NCBI RefSeq assembly: GCF_904848665.1
Contig: NZ_CAJHCQ010000014.1
Span: 185,729 to 249,728, forward strand
Direction: 5' to 3'
Length of the DNA: 64,000 nucleotides
Origin: Paraburkholderia hiiakae
GTDB lineage: Bacteria > Pseudomonadota > Gammaproteobacteria > Burkholderiales > Burkholderiaceae
The notes below the pieces were generated by a model. That model had not been told where the DNA came from. It did no database searches and saw only the letters and a list, made by a program, of their open reading frames with translations. Made by a program: the position numbers and the translations under genes. Below, in pieces: positions 44,166-53,611 of this stretch (position 1 is the first letter of the stretch; each line of letters begins with the position of its first letter).

Positions 44166-44549
44166 ATGAAAAACCTTTGCTTGGTAGCTACGCTTGCAGC
44201 TACGCTTGGCGGTGGAACCATCGAAATGTCCTCTGCACAATCCACGCCTCAGGCAGGAGACGATTCGCCAGCCGTCAAGGCGTCAGTCTCCGAACCGTCG
44301 AATATTGCCGCAACGGGCAAGGCCAATCACGCGGCAAATCGCAAACTCGAAAATGCGGTACGCAAGGCAATCAAAGGCGGAGGTGTCGACGCTTCTGATT
44401 TGAATGTGGTCGCGCGTTCAGGCACGGTTACTCTCACTGGATCGGTCGCAGACGGTGATCAGATTGACCTCGCCAGTCAGCGTGCACAAAGCGTCGATGG
44501 CGTGGCCGCAGTAGTTAATCGTCTCGTGACAAAAGGAACCGGAAACTAA
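44166..44549 (+). CDS. exported BON-domain protein
   Basis: 127 residues. Signal peptide of about 25 residues (LVATLAATLGGG, ending SSAQ). The BON domain is in the C-terminal 75 residues: LENAVRKAIKGGGVDASDLNV, then GTVTLTGSVADG and QSVDGVAAVVNRL. BON proteins are periplasmic, bind membranes or lipids and are often induced by osmotic or oxidative stress. It follows ohr2 by about 170 bp on the same strand. Confidence 0.88.
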   Translation: MKNLCLVATLAATLGGGTIEMSSAQSTPQAGDDSPAVKASVSEPSNIAATGKANHAANRKLENAVRKAIKGGGVDASDLNVVARSGTVTLTGSVADGDQIDLASQRAQSVDGVAAVVNRLVTKGTGN

Positions 44550-44675
44550 CACGAAATTGGCGCTTCGTCTCGCATGAGCCGTCCCAGAAGCAGAGGACGT
44601 AGGCAAGAATTCTTGAGGTCGCAACCGCTCGCCTTGCATCGCAACCAGCGGCGATATTATTCCAGGAGCGGCAAC

Positions 44676-45101
44676 ATGAGCACTAAGGTTGGGCTTGATC
44701 CTTGGAAGAACATTATCGATTCGCTTGTCGATGCGAACGATGAGGTCCACAGCGGCGCCGCAAATCAGCCCCACGCGAATGTCTACCGGTTTTGCAGTCG
44801 AACTGAGCGAGCTCAAGTCACCGTGAAACTCATAGAATGTCCAACGGACGATATCGTGACGATCGAGTGGCGCGATGCTACGAAATGCTGCTACCGTGAG
44901 CAGATTTGGCGCCGGGGCAAGGCGAATGCTTCTGGATACTGCGTACTGAGCGGTGCGAAAATTCGGCGCGGAGATGACGTCTACAGACCGCGGATGTTGG
45001 ATTGCGTCAATGCTGGCGCCATGATTCTTTGTACGGCACTGCAAAGACATCTATTGATGCCATCGATCGACCTTTCGCCCGACATCGGGGAGTGCGTCTG
45101 A
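44676..45101 (+). CDS. DUF3331 domain-containing protein
   Basis: 141 residues from the ATG at 44676 after GGAG. Core motifs: IEWRDATKCCYREQIWRRG, then YCVLSGAKIRRGDDVYRPR. The paired Cys and the CxLSG...RGDxVYRP layout match the paralogue at 17813. Function unknown. Gene order ohr-BON-DUF3331-HxlR remnant recalls the set ohr, DUF3331 and HxlR in the left half of the window. Confidence 0.75.
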   Translation: MSTKVGLDPWKNIIDSLVDANDEVHSGAANQPHANVYRFCSRTERAQVTVKLIECPTDDIVTIEWRDATKCCYREQIWRRGKANASGYCVLSGAKIRRGDDVYRPRMLDCVNAGAMILCTALQRHLLMPSIDLSPDIGECV

Positions 45102-45570
45102 AATTCGACTGCGCGCTGCGGTGTCGGACTGACCGTTAAGACGGACCGCGACCACCCCATCAATATAGACTCACATTACATTCACTTTCGGGAGCAGATG
45201 GAGATGTGTAGCTTCCCGCCATTTGCAGATTTCGTATCTTGCTCCGATTTGTTGCTGTCCTGTTGTTGGAGAAGAATGGTGGAAGTAGCAGGGGGGAACG
45301 TGCTCATTCGCTGCGCGTACCGGTTGGCCCTGATTCGTTCGGGGCTGAGCCTTTTTGACACCATTGGAAGCAACATTCTCGGAGTTGGGATATGGGTCTT
45401 TCCGGTTTTAGTAGAGCTGGTCGCGAGCTATATTCATGCGGAATTGCCCAATCTGGGGGCCTATTGAGTGAAGGTCAGGCTCCGGTCGGTACAGCCGATC
45501 GCTTGAGATACAAGTACGGCGCGGACATTGGTATTTTGCGGGGGGAACTAAGGCATCGTACCAGTCCTCA
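45102..45570. other. intergenic, nothing recognised
   Basis: About 470 bp between the DUF3331 gene and the HxlR remnant. A 90-codon frame at 45198 has an N-terminal hydrophobic part but no ribosome site or family match. Confidence 0.3.
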
Positions 45571-45992
45571 GTCAGTCCGCCACGGCAGCGGTTTTGCGCT
45601 TGCGCGGCACTTTCTTTTCGTTCCGATGCCTTGCCAAGGTGGCCGACTTCTTTTTTTGCGGGTGCTCGCTTGGAAACCCGAATTCGCCGCCCTTCCGCGA
45701 AGACTTCGGCACGGCTGGCCCGTTCGGCCGCCCACGCGGGATTCACCCGGCTATCGACCTGGCTGAAACTGAAAGGCAGGTCTTCTGTGTCGGGCAGCCA
45801 GTGGGCATCGATGAGTTTGCCGGTTCGGCGATGTTTCATCGTGACTGCGCTTTCGACGTTGGGGTCCAGCCCGCAGTGCCGCATTCCCCACAAACGCAGC
45901 ATCAGCATCATTCTGTCCAACTCACGTGTCTTGTCGGTGACGCAGTAAGCGTAACGCTTCGGTTGGTCCTGATAAAGTCGCCGCTCGATGAG
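45571..45992 (-). pseudogene. HxlR-family regulator, 5'-truncated and frameshifted
   Basis: From LIERRLYQ at 45992 downward the protein parallels the intact HxlR encoded at 22598-23209 (RYAYCVTDKTRELDRMMLML, GMRHCGLDPNVESAVTMKHR and PFSFSQVDSRVNPAWAAERA). The helix-turn-helix half is missing, replaced by unrelated sequence. Near the 3' end a frameshift moves the Lys/Arg-rich tail into another frame, which ends at the TGA at 45571-45573. It cannot bind DNA as an HxlR protein. Confidence 0.82.
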
Positions 45993-46500
45993 CCCAAGGT
46001 TCCGGGGCGCGCTTGCCGGACGCGGGCAGCAACCGAGAGTGGAAACGGGATGGAGCTCTTGGGCGGCATTGCACGTATAGAGCATCGGCCGCCGAACCCG
46101 TGAAATGATCAAGTGGATTGCCTTTTGTGGCAACAGCCGCTCGTGCCTAACCGGATCAAGGGGTCGGAGCCCCGACGATCAGGGCAACAGTGTCGTGAAC
46201 GAACCGTGTAAGCGCAATACGCTTACGATCACTTTGCATAGTAAAAGTGATCAACTTTTAATCTGCATTCCTATGTTTTTTCGCTGAGGCAACGGTGATT
46301 TCAGATCAATGGTATGCCGAAAACGGGCCTGCCCTTGTTGACACGTGATGGGCGCTGCTGCCTTTCGCGACGCCAGGACGGCTGTTTCCGGTGATCAAAT
46401 GCGCAAGGGTCCCGAAGATACCGCGGCCGCCCGTCTGTTCGATCGGCTGTGGGCTATGTGAGAATCAGCAACTCCACATCGCCAGGGGCGATGGCACATG
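45993..46500. other. intergenic with two adjacent palindromes
   Basis: About 500 bp between the HxlR scrap and UvrD scrap. No gene found. Contains two inverted repeats back to back at 46208-46252. A short frame (46398-46461) ending RLFDRLWAM may be the tail of a lost gene. Confidence 0.4.
46208..46252. promoter_or_regulatory. two perfect inverted repeats side by side
   Basis: GTAAGCG-CAATA-CGCTTAC at 46208-46226 (7-bp arms) is followed directly by GATCACTTT-N8-AAAGTGATC at 46227-46252 (9-bp arms). Such paired dyads are seen in toxin-antitoxin and regulator promoters, but no matching gene is present next to them. Confidence 0.5.
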
Positions 46501-46530
46501 AGGTCTGATATTGCGTGAAGAAAAGCTTGA

Positions 46531-46775
46531 TTCCTACGGCAGAGTAGCAGGCCGTGATCGACGCGGCGCTTTGCGCCGCCGACCTGGAGGTCAAGGCTTT
46601 GCCGGCGCAGGCAAGACTTCGACACTCCAGCTCGTGGCACAGCAGTTCGGTCTGCTGCGCGGTATTTACCTCGCCTTCAATCGGGAAATCGCCGCCAGCG
46701 CAGCCCGGCGTTTCCCGCCTCACGTCGTCTCGCGGACGATGCATTCGCTGGCATGGACCTCCGTTAGTCCGTCGC
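46531..46775 (+). pseudogene. UvrD/Rep-type helicase N-terminal scrap
   Basis: Read across a frameshift and one stop: QAVIDAALCAADLEVKA, then FAGAGKTSTLQLVAQQFG (Walker A motif AGAGKT), IYLAFNREIAASAARRFPP and SRTMHSLAW. This is the start of an AAA/UvrD-like helicase. It is cut off at about 46775, just before the IS6-type remnant. Confidence 0.7.
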
Positions 46776-46789
46776 TGCGAAGCCGGAGG

Positions 46790-47517
46790 CGTTGTCAGGT
46801 TCGCGAGCGCGGAGCGATAAAATGAGGCGATGAAGAAAACGAAGTCGCTTTACCACGGTCACCGCCTCCCTGCGAGCGTCATCAACTGCGCCGTTCGCTG
46901 GTATTTCCGCTTCAACCTGAGCCTGCGCGCTATCGAGGAGTTGCGGCTCGAGCGCGGCGTGATGGAGACCTACGAGACAATCCGTTGCTGGTGCGACAAG
47001 TTCGGAGCTGCCATCGCAGGGCGCGCAAAGGCGGTGCGACGCAAGCCTGGCAACACGCGGCATCTGGACGAAGTGTTCGTGAAGCTGCGCGGCGAGCCCT
47101 ACATGTTGTGGAGGGCCCTGGACGAACGCGGCGCCGAGCTGGATGTGCTTCTGCAGAAGCGCTGGGACTAGGCTGCAGCCAAACGCTTCTTCAAGTATGT
47201 GCTGCGATCGAATCCCGTGCCCCGGTAAATCGACACCGACCAACTGCGCAGTTACCCTGCAGCGAAAGCAGACATCGCAGAACTCGCGAGCGTCAAGCTG
47301 CACGGTTGAATAACCGTGCTGAGAACAGTCACCAACCTACGCGTCGCCGTGAGCGCGCCATGAACGGGTTTCGCGATCCACTTCGCATGCAGGTGTTTCT
47401 ATTCAGCTTTGGTCCGATCCGTCAACACTTTGCATTACCCCGACACCGCATGACGGCGCAGTCCCATCGCACCACTCAACGCGCGCCTTGCAGCGTGGAA
47501 TCGTCTGGCCGTGATTG
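46790..47517 (+). pseudogene. IS6-family transposase pseudogene, second
   Basis: The first frame (46830-47171) reads VINCAVRWYFRFNLSLRAIE, then RHLDEVFVKLRGEPYMLWRALD with the first catalytic Asp, ending at a stop after LLQKRWD. The tail resumes in another frame with LNNRAENSHQPTRRRERAMNGF, the conserved C-terminal motif carrying the catalytic Glu. Several stops and a frameshift make it inactive. Its sequence differs from the remnant at 39493, so it is a separate element. Confidence 0.85.
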
Positions 47518-47603
47518 ATGTTGCAAGGTGTGGACGTGATAAGGATACCTATTTGTTACCCATGTTAAACGTCAGCTGCCGTCAAGTTGACAACGCCCCG
47601 ACA

Positions 47604-48518
47604 TCAGTCCTGCTCGAAAGCGGCGCTCTCCGGATCGGTATGCCGCCTCGCGCATTCCACGAAGGTGTCCAGACCCGGCGAGCCATAGCTGGGGTTCCAC
47701 GCGATCAGCGCGGGGGACACCGCGCCCGCGTCCGCGTCCGCCGGCGGGACAAAGCACACCCCGCGCATGCCGCAGCGGGCCATGCTCTCCGGCACGAGCC
47801 CGATGTGAAAACCGTTGGCGACCATCGCCGCGATGCTCAGCCAGGTTCGCGCTGCGTGGCGTGTGCGCGGGTGCACCCCGGCGCGGCTGAACGCGGCGAT
47901 GACGTTGTCATAGTTGGCGGGCGCGACTTCGCGGTCGAACATGACGAAGTGCTCGTGCTCCAGATCCGCGATGCGAAGGGATTCACGGTGCGCGAGCGCA
48001 TGCGATTCCGGCAGGCACACAGCCAGCTTGTCCGCGCGTAACGGAATCGATTTCAACTGGGGCGGCGCGGTGGCGGCGTTGATGAAGCCAACGTGCAATT
48101 CACCGTGCAAGAGCGCCTGAACTTGTTCCGCCGAGCCGGTCTCGTGCAGGATGACCTCGATATTCGGCATCACCTCGTCGAATGCCGTGAGGATCCTGGG
48201 CAGCTCGCGATAGAAGAACGAACTGGTCACCCCCACGTCGAGGCGGCCGCGTCTGCCGCTGGCGACGGCCTTGGCCGTGTCCTTGGCGCGCGCAATGCGC
48301 TCCAGGATGATGCGGGCCTCCACCAGGAAGGCGGCGCCGGCCGGCGTGAGCTGGACCTGCTTGCTGTCGCGATCGAAGAGCCGGGCGCCGACCTCATCCT
48401 CCAATGCCCTGATAGCCGAACTCAGCGGCGGCTGGGTGATGGACAGGCGCTCAGCCGCACGTCCGAAATGTAATTCCTCGGCCAGCACCGCGAAGTATCG
48501 GAGATAGTGGATCTTCAT
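47604..48518 (-). CDS. LysR-family transcriptional regulator
   Basis: 304 residues. Standard N-terminal helix-turn-helix (FGRAAERLSITQPPLSSAIRALEDEVG, residues about 17-44) and effector domain (GRLDVGVTSSFFYRELP). Divergent from the CaiB-type CoA-transferase gene, 212 bp apart, so it probably controls that locus. A 10-bp palindrome GATAGCTATC (48528-48537) sits 9 bp before its start codon. Confidence 0.92.
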   Translation of the reverse strand: MKIHYLRYFAVLAEELHFGRAAERLSITQPPLSSAIRALEDEVGARLFDRDSKQVQLTPAGAAFLVEARIILERIARAKDTAKAVASGRRGRLDVGVTSSFFYRELPRILTAFDEVMPNIEVILHETGSAEQVQALLHGELHVGFINAATAPPQLKSIPLRADKLAVCLPESHALAHRESLRIADLEHEHFVMFDREVAPANYDNVIAAFSRAGVHPRTRHAARTWLSIAAMVANGFHIGLVPESMARCGMRGVCFVPPADADAGAVSPALIAWNPSYGSPGLDTFVECARRHTDPESAAFEQD

Positions 48519-48730
48519 ATCGACATCGATAGCTATCTCTAACTATTTTAGGCTTCGTCGATATTTTCTGTAAATCGTCGGGTCGAGTCGTGCCTCATCG
48601 AGGCATCGTCGATTCGAAAAAAGGATCGTCCGAACCGAAAACGCAATTGGACGGGAATCGTCGCCCTCCCTACAGTCGCTCGCATGTCGCCGATATCTGA
48701 TCGGCCGATGACCAACATGCAGGAGGCACG
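48519..48730. promoter_or_regulatory. divergent LysR/CoA-transferase promoter region
   Basis: 212 bp between divergent genes. It contains the palindrome GATAGCTATC (48528-48537) and an AT-rich stretch around 48535-48575 that could hold promoters. No confident LysR T-N11-A box was defined. Confidence 0.45.
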
Positions 48731-49984
48731 ATGAAACCCGACGTAAATGCGGGCTCTGGAGACGAAACCGCGACGCAGACGCGTGGCGGTCCGCTGGCTG
48801 GCGTGAGGATCCTGGACTTGACCTCCGTCGTGATGGGCCCCTTCGCGACGCAGATTCTCGCCGCTCTGGGCGCCGAGGTGATCAAGGTCGAGTCACCCGA
48901 TGGCGACAACATGCGCCACGTGGGGCCGATGAAGCACCCCGGCATGGGCCATATCTTTCTGCATGCCAACCGCGGCAAGCGCAGCCTCGTGCTGGACCTC
49001 AAGCAGCCTGAGGCGCGCAAGGCGGCGCTGCAACTCGCCGAGCGCTGCGATGTGTTGATCTCCAACGTGCGCCCCCAGGCGTTGGCGCGTCTGGGCCTCG
49101 ACTACGACGCGGTGCGGGCCGTCAATCCGCGCATCATCCACGTGTCCTGTTGCGGCTTTGGCCAGGATGGTCCCTATGCCGCCAGGCCGGCCTATGACGA
49201 TCTGATACAGGGCGCTTCCGGATTGCCCTGGTTGATGAGCGAGTATGGCGCCGACAAGCCCTGCTATGCGCCGCTCACGCTGGCCGACCGTGTCACCGGT
49301 TTGCACACGGTATACGCCGTGACGACGGCCCTCTACGAGCGCGAGAAGTCCGGGACCGGCCAGGCTGTCGTTGTGCCGATGTTCGAGGCCATGGCGCAGT
49401 TCGTACTGGGCGATCACCTCGCGGGTCTGAGCTTCGAGCCGCAGGACGGCGAGCCTGGCTATGCACGGCTGTTGACCTCGCACCGCCGGCCATACGAAAC
49501 GAAGGACGGACACCTGTGCGTGCTGATCTACAACGACAAGCACTGGCGCGCGTTCTTCACCGCCATTGGTCAGGCCGAGAAGTTCGAAAGCGATCATCGC
49601 TTTTCCACCCATACCAATCGCGCGAAGCACATCGACGAGGTCTATGCCTGGGTTGCCGATTTGATGCGCACGCGTAGCACGGCGGAGTGGCAGGCGCTGC
49701 TTCAGCAGGCGGACATCCCGAACATGCCCATGAACTCGCCGCACGATCTCGTGGACGATCCGCATCTCACTGCCGTGGGTTTTATCGGCCACCAGGTTCA
49801 CCCGACCGAAGGGCCTTTGCGTACCTTGGGCAATCCGACGACGTGGTCTCGTAGCGCTTGCGTCGAGCCGTCGCCCGCCCGGCGTCTGGGCGAGGACTCC
49901 GTCGATATCCTGCGCGAGCTGGGCTGGTCTGACTCCGAGATCGATGCCCTCGAGCAATCGCGTGGCACGGCCACGCCCACCTGA
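48731..49984 (+). CDS. CaiB/BaiF-family CoA-transferase
   Basis: 417 residues; AGGAGG before the ATG. The N-terminal GVRILDLTSVVMGPFATQILAALGAEVIKVE is the family signature, and the catalytic Asp is expected in the middle domain around residues 150-170 (AYDDLIQGASG). Family III CoA-transferases move CoA between organic acids. First gene of a locus with acyl-CoA dehydrogenase and the transporter, so it likely activates the imported acid. Confidence 0.94.
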   Translation: MKPDVNAGSGDETATQTRGGPLAGVRILDLTSVVMGPFATQILAALGAEVIKVESPDGDNMRHVGPMKHPGMGHIFLHANRGKRSLVLDLKQPEARKAALQLAERCDVLISNVRPQALARLGLDYDAVRAVNPRIIHVSCCGFGQDGPYAARPAYDDLIQGASGLPWLMSEYGADKPCYAPLTLADRVTGLHTVYAVTTALYEREKSGTGQAVVVPMFEAMAQFVLGDHLAGLSFEPQDGEPGYARLLTSHRRPYETKDGHLCVLIYNDKHWRAFFTAIGQAEKFESDHRFSTHTNRAKHIDEVYAWVADLMRTRSTAEWQALLQQADIPNMPMNSPHDLVDDPHLTAVGFIGHQVHPTEGPLRTLGNPTTWSRSACVEPSPARRLGEDSVDILRELGWSDSEIDALEQSRGTATPT

Positions 49985-50029
49985 GCAGGATTCGATTCAG
50001 TTCTCTTCAAGAATCTCACGAGACACACC

Positions 50030-51061
50030 ATGGATTTCGCACTAACAGAAGCCCAGCAGCAGATTGTTGATGCTATCGAGAAAGTCTGCACCCCGTTCGA
50101 CGCCGAGTACTGGTATGCGCGGGACAACGATGGCGAGTTCCCCGAAGCGTTTTACCGCACGCTCGCCGATGCCGGCTGGCTGGGCATTGCCATGCCCGAG
50201 GAGTTCGGCGGCGCGGGGCTCGGCATTACCGAAGCGGCGCTGATGATGCACACCATTGCGAGCACCGGCGCGGGATTGTCAGGCGCGTCGGCGGTGCATA
50301 TGAACATCTTCGGCCTGCATCCGGTGGTGGTGTTCGGCACGCAGGAGCAGAAGCAGCGCATGCTGCCGCCGCTGATTGCCGGCAAGGACAAGGCCTGCTT
50401 TGGCGTGACCGAGCCCAATGCCGGGCTCAACACGCTCAAGCTCAAGACGCGCGCCGTGCGAGAAGGCCACCACTACGTGGTGCATGGTCAGAAGGTGTTC
50501 ATCTCCACCGCGCGCGAGGCCACGAAGATGCTGCTGCTCGCGCGCACCAAGCCGGTGGAGGAGTGCAGGGGCACTGAGGGCCTCTCTCTGTTCTACACCG
50601 ACTTCGACCGCAGCAAGATCGAAGTGCACGAGATCCCGAAGATGGGCCGCAAGTGTGTGGACACGAACCAGTTGTTCATCGACGGGCTGCGCATTCCCGT
50701 GGAGGACCGCATCGGCGAGGAGGGCAAGGGCTTCGAATACATCCTGCACGGCGGCATGAACCCCGAGCGCATTTTGATCGCCAGCGAGGCGATTGGTCTC
50801 GGCCGTGCGGCGCTTTCGCGCGCTGCCAAGTATGCCGGCGAGCGCGAGGTGTTCAACCGGCCCATCGGCAAGAACCAGGGCATTCAGCATCCGCTCGCCG
50901 AGCGCTGGATCGAACTGGAAGCGGCCTTCTTGCTCGCGATGAAGGCCGCATGGCTGTACGACCAGCACAAGCCCTGCGGCGCCGAGGCCAATGCCGCGAA
51001 GTTCTTCGGCGCGGATTCGTCGGCATGTTTATCTTTGCGATTCTGTACTATGGCATTGTGA
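50030..51061 (+). pseudogene. acyl-CoA dehydrogenase, 3'-truncated by deletion
   Basis: Residues 1 to about 328 follow an acyl-CoA dehydrogenase from N-terminal helices (LTEAQQQIVDAIEKV) through CFGVTEPNAGLNTLKLKT (FAD/substrate motif) to EANAAKFFGAD. At about 51015 the homology breaks and a 12-residue nonsense tail (ACLSLRFCTMAL) leads to TGA. A normal protein has some 50 more residues, including the C-terminal helix and, in most families, the catalytic Glu. It is therefore probably inactive. The sequence after the break is inside a CitMHS transporter. Confidence 0.85.
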
Positions 51062-52140
51062 GCGATGCCGGCATGCTGGATCCCATCATCAACCGCATTC
51101 TGCGGGCGGTGGGCGGCCGCCCTACACGCATCTTGATGGGCACGGCGATGCTCGCGCTGCTCATTCACCTCGACGGTTCCGGCGCGGTGTGCTTCCTCGT
51201 TACGGTGCCGGCCATGCTGCCGGTCTATGAACGGCTCAACATGGACAAGCGCTTGTTGACCTGCATGGCGGCGCTGGGGGCGGGCATCAATTTTCTGCCC
51301 TGGAGCGGCGTCATGATCCGGGCTTCTGTCGCGCTGCATATTCCGGCCATCGATATCTTCACGCCGCTCATTGGCGCTCAGGCCGTAGGCATCGTCTTCG
51401 TGCTCGTGACTGCATTCGTACTGGGCAAGCGCGAAGAGCGCCGCCTGGGTCTGGTGCACGATGGCGCCGCGTTCGTCGTGCCGAAGCGCGAGTTGTCCGA
51501 ACAGGAGCGGGCGCTGCGCCGGCCGAAGATGTTCTGGGCAAACCTCGCTCTGACCATCCTGGTGATGGGTGTGATGATCAGCGGCAAGGTAGAGCCGGTC
51601 GTGATGTTCATGATCGGCACGGTCATCGCGCTGTTTCTCAACTACCCGAATGCCGATGAACAACGCGCACGCGTCGACGCGCATGCCCGCGCCGCGCTGA
51701 TGATGGCCGGGGTGCTGCTGGCGGCCGGCGCCTTTACCGGAGTCATGTCCGGAACCGGCATGCTCAACGCCATGGCCAACGCCGCCGTTCACTTCATTCC
51801 CGCTGAACATGCCTCGCATATTCCGTTCATCATGGGGCTGATTTCCATGCCACTGAGCCTGATTTTCGATCCCGATTCGTTCTACTTCGGCATTCTGCCG
51901 GTCGTGGCGAACGCGGCGCATCAGCTTGGCGTCCCGCAAATTCAGGTCGCTCAAGCCGCGATTCTTGGACAAATGACGACCGGCTTTCCGGTGAGCCCGC
52001 TGACGCCCGCGACGTTTCTTCTGGTGGGCCTGGCAGGACTGGAATTGTCCGAGCATCAGAAGTTCGCCATACCGTTCCTTTTTGGCGCGTCGGTCGTCAT
52101 GACGTTGGCATGCGTGGTGATGGGCGTCTTTCCGCTCTGA
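51013..52140 (+). pseudogene. CitMHS-family transporter, 5'-truncated
   Basis: From FVGMFIFAILYYG onward the frame codes for about 375 residues with 10 or so membrane segments, including DGSGAVCFLVTVPAML, ALGAGINFLPWSG and MTTGFPVSPLTPATFLL, the pattern of citrate-metal/proton symporters (CitMHS, usual length about 430). Roughly the first 60 residues are gone and replaced by the acyl-CoA dehydrogenase fragment in another frame. The in-frame ATG at 51025 could start a shortened protein, but it would lack the first helices. Confidence 0.82.
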
Positions 52141-52614
52141 ATGCGGCGGATCAGATCGACCTGAAATGGGGGATGCGGGCCGCGCCTTCGAATATCACGA
52201 GGCGAACGAAGCCTTCTTCCTGACGTCCGCCACGACGCTGATGGCCGGTGCGTGCTACAGCAAGCTCGGCTCGCAGAAATGGGACCGATCTGGCTTTCGC
52301 TGTCCATCTGATCCCCGTCTTGCGGCATTCCTGCGCTACCGGTGTGCCCAGCTCGGCCGGCTTCGTTTTCTGAGCCAAGGTTACCGCGCTCGCGCACTCA
52401 AGATCGGCAGACCTGGATCAGGGGGGGCTTCGGTCTGCTACGACGATGCACTGCATTTTTGACATTAAGCCTTCAGATGTTAGTCTTGCCGACCAGCAAG
52501 CCTGTCCACTACAGACGCGGACAGGGGTGGCCAGCGCTGCATACATAATGGACGGGACTGCGGCAGCCAAGGGGCCACCTCGAGCATCAGCGTCATGCCA
52601 CAATCGAGGGGTTT
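52141..52614. other. intergenic, small ORFs only
   Basis: About 470 bp. Frames on both strands around 52151-52460 are open but unrecognised. No IS or regulatory palindrome seen. Confidence 0.35.
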
Positions 52615-53430
52615 ATGCGTATTGGTCTTCGTGTCGTCGCCGGATTGTCGGTGTGCCTCACTCTTGGAGCATGTGGTAACGGCGTCGACAAAACGCTCTC
52701 ACGCAAAAGCGACTGGGATTATCACCGCTCACTCGATGAGGCGTTCAAGGATATGACGCCGCAACAACAACAAGCCTTTAACTGGGCAGTGAGCAACATC
52801 AACCTCGAACAACTGCTGTCCAAGTACCCGACGCTCACGCCTCGCAACGTTATCCAGCAGGAGGCGGACGAAACCATCACGGCAATCAAGCAGGATATGG
52901 AGGACCGGACTGCTCAATATCAGAAGGATGCGCCGGGCCTGAAGCAGGCAACCGACCAATCGAATGCAATCGCAGCCGAGCTCCAGAAAATCACCGCTTC
53001 GAACGGGGCGATCGTCAAGGACCCATACTCCTCCTTTGAAAAGAATCTCCGGTTCAAAATCTATAACGGCAGCCGGTACGGCATTTCACTCGTGGAGTGG
53101 GACGTCACGGTGTTCCTGAACGGAGAAACGACGTCCGACCGTGTTTGCCACGTGCGTGCGTTCCTTATGAACGGTCTGCCGGCCGGCGGTACCGCAGAAT
53201 ATTCCGATGATGTATCGCGCGACTGCTACATGCCTCTGGCGACGCCAGAAGTCCAGCATGCGACGTCCATTTCGTTCCAGTTCGCGCCTGACATCTCGTC
53301 GATCAAGGACTTCGGCGACAAGCAGATCTACGTCACGCCGCCCACCGGAGAAAGGGATTTTCAGGCCGCCCTCACGCAGGATAAGGATGTCCTCGCCGCA
53401 GCAGAGAGCGCAAAAGCCTCGCTCCAATAG
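52615..53430 (+). CDS. predicted lipoprotein, unknown function
   Basis: 271 residues. Signal peptide with lipobox L-G-A-C (Cys20), so it is membrane-anchored in the periplasm. Residues about 40-145 are helical and Gln/Asp-rich (DMTPQQQQAFNWAVSNI), resembling a coiled stalk; the C-terminal part is beta-rich (FKIYNGSRYGISLVEWDVTV), with two Cys (RVCHV and RDCYM) that may form a disulphide. It stands alone. The layout is like the DUF6694-type lipoproteins, but I am not sure. Confidence 0.72.
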   Translation: MRIGLRVVAGLSVCLTLGACGNGVDKTLSRKSDWDYHRSLDEAFKDMTPQQQQAFNWAVSNINLEQLLSKYPTLTPRNVIQQEADETITAIKQDMEDRTAQYQKDAPGLKQATDQSNAIAAELQKITASNGAIVKDPYSSFEKNLRFKIYNGSRYGISLVEWDVTVFLNGETTSDRVCHVRAFLMNGLPAGGTAEYSDDVSRDCYMPLATPEVQHATSISFQFAPDISSIKDFGDKQIYVTPPTGERDFQAALTQDKDVLAAAESAKASLQ

Positions 53431-53611
53431 CGTCAGCACAAAACCATCGCAGACCGGTCACGGACTCGCCCCATGAGGGACATGAAACGAGTCCGCGCCT
53501 GATTCGTTCGATGGTCCGCAGATCGGCTTCCGCGCGTTGCAATAGCTGATGCTGGCGAATGACTTCGTTCGCGTCTTACCGCGAATGGATGACGTTTACT
53601 TCGGAGTACGG
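53431..53611. other. short intergenic gap
   Basis: Convergent genes; no clear terminator hairpin with T run. Confidence 0.3.

Noticed and set aside
48528..48537. Palindrome GATAGCTATC as LysR operator
   Set aside because: Only 10 bp and 9 bp before the LysR start codon; could be chance, so listed in the promoter entry and not as a finding.
50884..52056. 390-codon minus frame opposite the CitMHS fragment
   Set aside because: Gln/His/Arg-rich antisense frame with no membrane or domain pattern.
52151..52397. Small frames on both strands after the transporter fragment
   Set aside because: Weakly protein-like but no clear start, no family match and competing frames.
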